Shown piece by piece: positions 14,725 to 18,839 of a DNA stretch of 18,839 nucleotides. Position 1 is the stretch's first letter. The number at the start of each line of letters is the position of its first letter. The notes under the pieces were generated by a model that did no database searches, had not been told where the DNA came from, and saw nothing but the letters and a program-made list of their open reading frames with translations. Position numbers and translations under genes: made by a program. This DNA is from an uncultured Sutterella sp. (lineage in GTDB: Bacteria > Pseudomonadota > Gammaproteobacteria > Burkholderiales > Burkholderiaceae_F), in assembly GCA_905206345.1 (NCBI GenBank), contig CAJLGW010000033.1, forward strand, positions 1 to 18,839, given 5' to 3'.

Positions 14725-16442
14725 TTTTCACCCCCCGTTCTAAATTGCCTCACAACACGAATAAATGCTTCATCCATGGTGGGAGAGTTTTGTCGAATTT
14801 CTTCAGGCGTGCCTAAAATCAATGCTTCACCTCGATCCTGGATGAGCATACGGTCACAGTACTGCGCTTCCTCCATAAAGTGGGTTGTCACAATGATCGT
14901 GGTGCCTGCTGCTGACAATGCCGTCATCCAACGCCAAAATTGACGTCGCGTTGGTACATCGGCGCCGCTCGTGGGTTCGTCTAAAAATAAAATCTTTGGC
15001 TTATGCAATAGAGCAACCGCCATGGCTAAACGCTGTTTAACACCTCCTGGCAACGTTTTTGATTGATGATTTTGATACTCACCTAATTGGAATTCTTCAA
15101 TCAATAACTCAATACGACGCTTGGCTACTTCGCCAAATAAACCATAAGCCCGCGCAAAAAAGTTCATATTTTCACGGACACTTAAATCGCCATAAAGCGC
15201 AAATTTCTGAGACATGTAACCTAAATTGGATTTAACATGCTCGAGTGCTTCTTTGACATCAAGACCATCAATACTAAGTTCCCCATCAGAAACCGTTAAA
15301 AGGCCGCAAAGCATCTTAAAAGTTGTTGTTTTGCCTGCACCATTGGGACCTAAAAGGCCAAAAATCTCACCTCGATAAACATCAAAAGATGTCTTTTTAA
15401 CGGCTTCAAAACTTCCAAAACGGCGCACGAGATCACGAGCTGTAATAAGCGCTTCTTCATGACCAATTCCACCCGTTTTTGCATGCTCTTTGATGATGGT
15501 ATAGGCTTGTCGAGGCTCATTTTTGTAACGCTCCACCAGATAGCCATCCTCCAAACGAGGTTCAACTGACAAACAGGTTCGATTCCCAATTTGGTACTTC
15601 AAATCGTCCAACTTGCCATTCGGTTTTAAAAGTACTCGAACGTACCCCGCCTGCGGAACGGCATCCAATACCCATTCATCGTTGTCGAGTAACAACGCTT
15701 GTAAATCTCGACTGCGTTCATCTTTCTCCGGTTCAACAAAAAACGTTAAACCTTGGGCTTTTTGAGCAATATTTTGTGGTGTATCCATCAACACCAAGTG
15801 CCCATTTTCTAGCACAATCACTTCGTCACAAAGAGAAGCTTCGTCCATGTAAGTCGTCGCCACAACAATGGTCATGGATTCTTGCCGGACATTTCTTTCT
15901 AAAATGCGCCACAACTCTTGACGTGACAACGGATCAACGCCCACACTCGGCTCATCTAATAGAAGAAGTTTGGGGTGATTCAAAAGCGCACAGGCAAGCC
16001 CCAACTTTTGCTTCATACCACCCGAAAGACGACCGGCCAAGCGTTCGGTAAACGCCGTCAAGTCCGTCATCACCAAGAGTTCCTTGAAACGCTTTTCTCG
16101 GTCTGATTCATCAAGATTGAACAAATCCGCATAAAGCGAAAGATTTTCTATCACGCTCAAATCTTGATAAAGACCAAACTTTTGAGGCATATAGCCACAC
16201 AAGCTTTGTAACTCTGAAAGATTCTCATAAAGGTTTTCGCCAAAAACCCTAACGGTGCCTTCCTGAGGCTTTAAAAGTCCTGCCAACGTTCGCATCCGCG
16301 TTGTCTTTCCGGCTCCGTCTGCGCCCACTAAAGCAACAAGTTGCCCTTCCTTAATATTTAAGGACAACGCTGAAAGTAAGGGTTCAACAACACCTTTTTC
16401 CGTGCGCGTAACAGATTGAACTTCTAAAGCGTAGCGGGTCAT
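14721..16442 (-). CDS. ybhF: Tandem ABC ATPase of the YbhGFSR exporter
   Basis: A 573-residue fusion of two nucleotide-binding domains. NBD1: Walker A GADGAGKT (40-47), signature LSGGM (139-143), Walker B LLLLDEP (159-165); the switch position, usually His, is T197 (VATTYMDEA). NBD2: Walker A GPNGAGKT (365-372), signature LPGGV (464-468) in place of LSGGQ, Walker B ILFLDEP (484-490), switch H521 (VTTHFMEEA). A linker of about 100 residues (240-335) joins them. The NBD1 switch loss and the altered NBD2 signature belong to the same composite ATP site, so one site looks degenerate and the other canonical. AAGGA precedes the ATG; ybhG ends nine bases upstream. It powers the YbhR/YbhS permease pair. 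Confidence 0.94.
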   Translation of the reverse strand: MTRYALEVQSVTRTEKGVVEPLLSALSLNIKEGQLVALVGADGAGKTTRMRTLAGLLKPQEGTVRVFGENLYENLSELQSLCGYMPQKFGLYQDLSVIENLSLYADLFNLDESDREKRFKELLVMTDLTAFTERLAGRLSGGMKQKLGLACALLNHPKLLLLDEPSVGVDPLSRQELWRILERNVRQESMTIVVATTYMDEASLCDEVIVLENGHLVLMDTPQNIAQKAQGLTFFVEPEKDERSRDLQALLLDNDEWVLDAVPQAGYVRVLLKPNGKLDDLKYQIGNRTCLSVEPRLEDGYLVERYKNEPRQAYTIIKEHAKTGGIGHEEALITARDLVRRFGSFEAVKKTSFDVYRGEIFGLLGPNGAGKTTTFKMLCGLLTVSDGELSIDGLDVKEALEHVKSNLGYMSQKFALYGDLSVRENMNFFARAYGLFGEVAKRRIELLIEEFQLGEYQNHQSKTLPGGVKQRLAMAVALLHKPKILFLDEPTSGADVPTRRQFWRWMTALSAAGTTIIVTTHFMEEAQYCDRMLIQDRGEALILGTPEEIRQNSPTMDEAFIRVVRQFRTGGEK

Positions 16443-16451
16443 GTCTGATCC

Positions 16452-17426
16452 TTACTGCAACTGTGCCGTCACAGGCATCCCCAGTCGCAACATACCGTTG
16501 GGATCATCAACCGTCAGTCGCACCTCATAGACTAAATGCGTGCGAATGGCTTCCGTTTGAACGGTCTTAGGCGTAAATTCAGCAACCGTTGAAATGAATC
16601 CCACCGTCGCATCAAAGACTTGATCTGGATAACTGTCCACGGAGAGTTTCACGGATTGGCCCATTGCGATTTTCCCCAAATTTACTTCATCAATGTAAAC
16701 GCGAGCCCAAAGAGGATTCATCAAAGCCAATTCAACGATAGGTGCATTGGCGCTAACCATGTCGCCAGGCTCCTTCATACGGGAACGAATCACGCCTTCA
16801 CCGGGAGAGCGAAGCGTGCAGTTTTCAAGTGCTCGTTTGGCATCGGCTAGCACTGTTCGAGCCTGTTGTACACGTGCTTTAGCAACATCAATTTCTTCTT
16901 GACGAGTACCGGCCAAAACCAAATCCAATGTCTTTTGCGCTTCATGCAAAAGTGACTGATCGACCTTCATTTGAGAACACGCCTGATCTCGACGCATAAC
17001 ACTTGTAGCAGCCCCCATCTTCTTTTCTCGTTGACAGGTACGAGTAGAGAGCGCCAATTGAGACTGCATGGCACTGACCTTGGCACGAGCAACTTCAACT
17101 TCTTGAGGGCGAGGTCCGGCACTCAATAGCGTTAACTGTGCTTGAGCCGTATCCAAAGCCGATTGAGCGTTGTTATAGGCGATTAGGTAACGACTGTCAT
17201 CTAAACGAGCAATAATGTCTTTGGGAGCCACTTTGCTGCCTTCTTCAACCATCATTTCTTTTAAACGACCCGATTCTTCAAAAGCCAGATTAACGGTACG
17301 CATATCAATCGCACCATAGAGCTTTAAACCGTCATCCGTATTGAGGTATTTGTAACCACCCCAACCTGCGACAGCCAGTACGGCAACGGTAACCAGTCCA
17401 ATTAAGCGCTTTTTCTTTGTGTTCAT
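16452..17426 (-). CDS. ybhG: HlyD-family periplasmic adaptor YbhG
   Basis: A membrane-fusion (adaptor) protein of 324 residues. A single N-terminal membrane anchor (about 7-24) follows MNTKKKR. Next come a lipoyl half (YGAIDMRTVNLAFEESGRL), a long alanine/glutamine-rich coiled-coil hairpin (about 80-195), the second lipoyl half, and a beta-barrel region ending TVAEFTPKTVQTEAIRTHLV and LRLGMPVTAQLQ. These stretches parallel E. coli YbhG closely. It should link the permease to an outer-membrane channel of the TolC type, which is not in this window. The frame extends to a TTG at 17445-17447, but that codon lies inside the putative operator and has no usable ribosome binding site, so ATG 17424-17426 was chosen; it too has only a weak site. 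First gene of the operon. Confidence 0.9.
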   Translation of the reverse strand: MNTKKKRLIGLVTVAVLAVAGWGGYKYLNTDDGLKLYGAIDMRTVNLAFEESGRLKEMMVEEGSKVAPKDIIARLDDSRYLIAYNNAQSALDTAQAQLTLLSAGPRPQEVEVARAKVSAMQSQLALSTRTCQREKKMGAATSVMRRDQACSQMKVDQSLLHEAQKTLDLVLAGTRQEEIDVAKARVQQARTVLADAKRALENCTLRSPGEGVIRSRMKEPGDMVSANAPIVELALMNPLWARVYIDEVNLGKIAMGQSVKLSVDSYPDQVFDATVGFISTVAEFTPKTVQTEAIRTHLVYEVRLTVDDPNGMLRLGMPVTAQLQ

Positions 17427-17440
17427 AGCAGTTTCAATTA

Positions 17441-17462
17441 AATTCAAATTCCAATTTGAATT
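17441..17462. promoter_or_regulatory. Perfect palindrome, likely operator of the CecR-like repressor
   Basis: AATTCAAATT (17441-17450) and AATTTGAATT (17453-17462) form a perfect 10-bp inverted repeat around CC. It ends 15 bases upstream of the ybhG ATG and overlaps the likely -10 and transcript start. Its size and symmetry suit a TetR dimer pair. That it binds the regulator encoded at 11874-12533 is inference. Confidence 0.6.
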
Positions 17463-17465
17463 CTA
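17460..17465 (-). promoter_or_regulatory. Putative -10 element of the ybhGFSR-cecR operon promoter
   Basis: On the minus strand this reads TAGAAT (five of six to consensus). At 17 bases upstream the hexamer TATGCA is a poor -35. The predicted start falls inside the palindrome at 17441-17462, so a repressor bound there would block RNA polymerase. A weak -35 leaves room for additional control. Confidence 0.4.
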
Positions 17466-17491
17466 TGCTCTTTTAACTTCTTTGCATAGAA
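17461..17491. repeat. Second inverted repeat upstream of ybhG
   Basis: TTCTATGC (17461-17468) and GCATAGAA (17484-17491) are perfect 8-bp inverted arms, 15 bases apart. The inner arm abuts and shares two bases with the palindrome at 17441-17462 and covers the -10 element. The arm spacing fits two faces of the helix, as for a second dimeric regulator, or a cruciform/hairpin. Confidence 0.5.
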
Positions 17492-17531
17492 AAAACCTCT
17501 CGACTGAGACGATCTCAGTGAGAGGTTTTTC
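17490..17531 (-). terminator. Terminator of the amidohydrolase gene
   Basis: CCTCTC (17496-17501) pairs with GAGAGG (17520-17525), and ACTGAGA (17503-17509) with TCTCAGT (17513-17519), leaving one bulged G and a CGA loop. A/T runs flank both sides, so the minus-strand RNA ends in a U run. It lies 24 bases beyond the amidohydrolase stop and insulates ybhG from read-through. Confidence 0.9.
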
Positions 17532-17554
17532 TTAGCTTTTAAAAGCGAGACTGA

Positions 17555-18658
17555 TTAGCCGACCAAACGCTTGGCGACATCAACCGTAATGTTGACGCCG
17601 TTGATCAGATACTTGGTATCAAAGTGCATATCGGCATTGTGCAAGCCCGGTGTTGCGCCAACGCCAACACCAAAGTAAGCAGCCTTGATAGAAGGCTTGG
17701 CCATCTTGAAGAAGTGGAAGTCTTCACCGCCACCACCGCAGTCCTTAGCCACAGCATCGGCACCGCAAACATTGACGATAGCTTCACGAACCATTTCCTT
17801 GAAGTCTTCGTCGTATTCAGCAGCTGGGCAGTTACCACCCTCAATGATTTCGGCCTTAGCGCCGAAAGCTTCAGCGGTATTCTTCACGATACGAGCAAAA
17901 CGTTCGTTAAAGTCAGCCATCAAGGGGTTCGTACCGGCACGGCAGTCAAACGTCAAACGGGCCTTACCCGGAATAGAGTTAGAAGCACCAGCGTCAGCGT
18001 GCATTTGCGTGCACTTGGCAGACCAAACATCGGCAGGGTTAAACCATTGAGCTTGGACGTTTTGAATGATGGCGCATGCTACATCAATCGTGTTAACACC
18101 CAAGTGCGGACGAGCAGCGTGAGCGCTACGGCCTTCGATTTCAACAAACATCGTATGAGAAGCAGAGTGCATCACACCCGGGCAAACCTTACCGGGTTCA
18201 ACGTCTTGAATCGGACGGATATGGCTACTTAAAGCATAGTCCACATCTTCCAACACACCTGCATCAATCATGGCCAAAGCACCGCTAATCGCTTCTTCGG
18301 CCGGTTGGAACAAAAGCTTTAACGTACCCTTCTTGACTTGATCCTTCATACGGCTGGCAACAGCCAAAAGCATGGCGGTGTGAGAGTCATGGCCGCAAGC
18401 GTGAATAGCGCAGGGCTTACCATCGATCGTGAAGGGAAGAGCGTCCATATCAGCACGTAACATCACAACAGGGCCCGGTTCAGAACCGCGGATGATACCC
18501 ATCACGCCGGTCGTACCGCCCAATTGCGTTTGCGTTTCGATTCCGAGATCTTGCAACGTCTTGGCGACATATGCAGCGGTTTTCACTTCTTGCATGGCCA
18601 ATTCGGGGATTTGGTGCAAATCTTCCCAAAGTGCAACCGGATCTAAGTACTGAGTCAT
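17555..18658 (-). CDS. M20-family amidohydrolase (N-acyl-amino-acid/hippurate hydrolase type)
   Basis: A 367-residue cytosolic metallo-hydrolase of the M20D group that cleaves amide-linked acyl, benzoyl or similar groups from amino acids. RADMDALPF (68-76) holds the first conserved acidic residue. HACGHDSHTAM gives the metal ligands C88 and H90, QPAEEA the catalytic/metal pair E121-E122, with H146 (SSHIRP) and a C-terminal GLHNADMHFD (H340). The middle section contains the lid/dimerisation domain with GRSAHAARPHLGVNTID. No signal peptide is seen. An AGGAG Shine-Dalgarno lies just before ATG 18658. It is a single-gene unit ending in its own strong terminator. The exact substrate cannot be told from sequence; candidates are N-acetylated amino acids, hippurate or aminobenzoyl-glutamate. 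Confidence 0.92.
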   Translation of the reverse strand: MTQYLDPVALWEDLHQIPELAMQEVKTAAYVAKTLQDLGIETQTQLGGTTGVMGIIRGSEPGPVVMLRADMDALPFTIDGKPCAIHACGHDSHTAMLLAVASRMKDQVKKGTLKLLFQPAEEAISGALAMIDAGVLEDVDYALSSHIRPIQDVEPGKVCPGVMHSASHTMFVEIEGRSAHAARPHLGVNTIDVACAIIQNVQAQWFNPADVWSAKCTQMHADAGASNSIPGKARLTFDCRAGTNPLMADFNERFARIVKNTAEAFGAKAEIIEGGNCPAAEYDEDFKEMVREAIVNVCGADAVAKDCGGGGEDFHFFKMAKPSIKAAYFGVGVGATPGLHNADMHFDTKYLINGVNITVDVAKRLVG

Positions 18659-18769
18659 TGTTGTCTCCTAAGAAAAAATGATGATTCATCTAACTAAGAA
18701 ACAATATCACAAGGCTCTTTGTTTCGGTAGAGCACCCATAAAGGGGAATCACTTAGATGGAATCGAGTA

Positions 18770-18797
18770 GGGGGAGATTTATTCTACATCTCGCCCC
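18770..18797. repeat. GC-rich imperfect hairpin upstream of the amidohydrolase gene
   Basis: GGGGGAGAT (18770-18778) pairs with ATCTC-G-CCCC (18788-18797), with one bulged G and a nine-base loop. No T run follows on either strand, so it is a poor intrinsic terminator. It could be a weak terminator or a 3'-end stabiliser of an upstream minus-strand gene, or part of a regulatory region. Confidence 0.4.
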
Positions 18798-18799
18798 TC

Positions 18800-18838
18800 T
18801 CACACCGCAATTACAGGCATGCCGTTCGGCACCTGGCG
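18800..18838 (-). CDS. Possible C-terminal end of a further minus-strand gene, cut by window edge
   Basis: On the minus strand one frame reads RQVPNGMPVIAV and then TGA, directly before the hairpin at 18770-18797. This would be the last dozen residues of a gene upstream of the amidohydrolase. The stretch is too short to identify, and another frame stays open past it, so this is only a suggestion. Confidence 0.2.
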   Translation of the reverse strand, partial: RQVPNGMPVIAV

Positions 18839-18839
18839 G

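Noticed and set aside
17427..17447. TTG start for ybhG seven codons upstream
   Set aside because: The TTG lies within the palindrome and has no usable ribosome binding site. The ATG gives the usual basic N-terminus before the membrane anchor.
17624..18232. Long plus-strand reading frame antisense to the amidohydrolase gene
   Set aside because: No recognisable protein or ribosome binding site. The minus-strand frame carries all M20 metal ligands; the antisense frame is a codon-bias shadow. Similar antisense frames at 9585-10094 and 11055-11585 were rejected for the same reason.

Overview
This window reads as a chromosomal housekeeping segment of a Gram-negative proteobacterium. The outer-membrane lipoprotein carrier LolA, full-length FtsK and UvrB, and a DarP (YjgA) ribosome-assembly factor fit the Proteobacteria. 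The gene order (trxB divergent from ftsK-lolA, trxB followed by an Smr gene) and the only moderate GC content suggest a gut betaproteobacterium of the Sutterellaceae (Sutterella/Parasutterella type). That placement is inference from protein style, not a database result. There is no CRISPR array, phage, transposase or insertion sequence.

Layout. 1-88: 3' part of a tRNA-Asn and its terminator. 204-1910: a promoter, a leader of about 220 nt rich in possible hairpins, and an amino-acid permease closely resembling the S-methylmethionine permease MmuP. 1990-5091 (minus): ftsK then lolA, stop and start codons abutting. 5298-7617 (plus): trxB, an Smr-domain gene and an NfsB-type nitroreductase, closed by strong terminators. 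7683-10229 (minus): uvrB and a NimA-like flavoprotein. 10384-11894 (plus): darP and a D-2-hydroxyacid dehydrogenase. 11874-17426 (minus): a five-gene operon matching the E. coli ybhG-ybhF-ybhS-ybhR drug/xenobiotic exporter, with a CecR-like TetR regulator as its last gene. 17490-18658 (minus): an M20 amidohydrolase and its terminator. The last 180 bases hold its upstream region and perhaps the tail of a further minus-strand gene.

How they work together. The most coherent system is the ybhGFSR-cecR operon: periplasmic adaptor, tandem ATPase, two ABC-2 permeases and a TetR repressor, fused by 4-bp overlaps. A perfect 10+10 bp palindrome lies over the likely promoter of the first gene and is the natural operator, so the regulator would control its own synthesis. 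The trxB-smr-nfsB group supplies reducing power and flavin-dependent reduction. ftsK and lolA serve division/chromosome segregation and envelope lipoprotein traffic.

The best candidate for something undescribed is the structured leader before the permease. It has a plausible promoter, several local hairpins, a long-range helix reaching into the Shine-Dalgarno sequence and a competing pairing. I could not match it to any riboswitch class I know. It may be a cis-regulatory RNA for methionine/S-methylmethionine uptake, but this rests on hand folding only.
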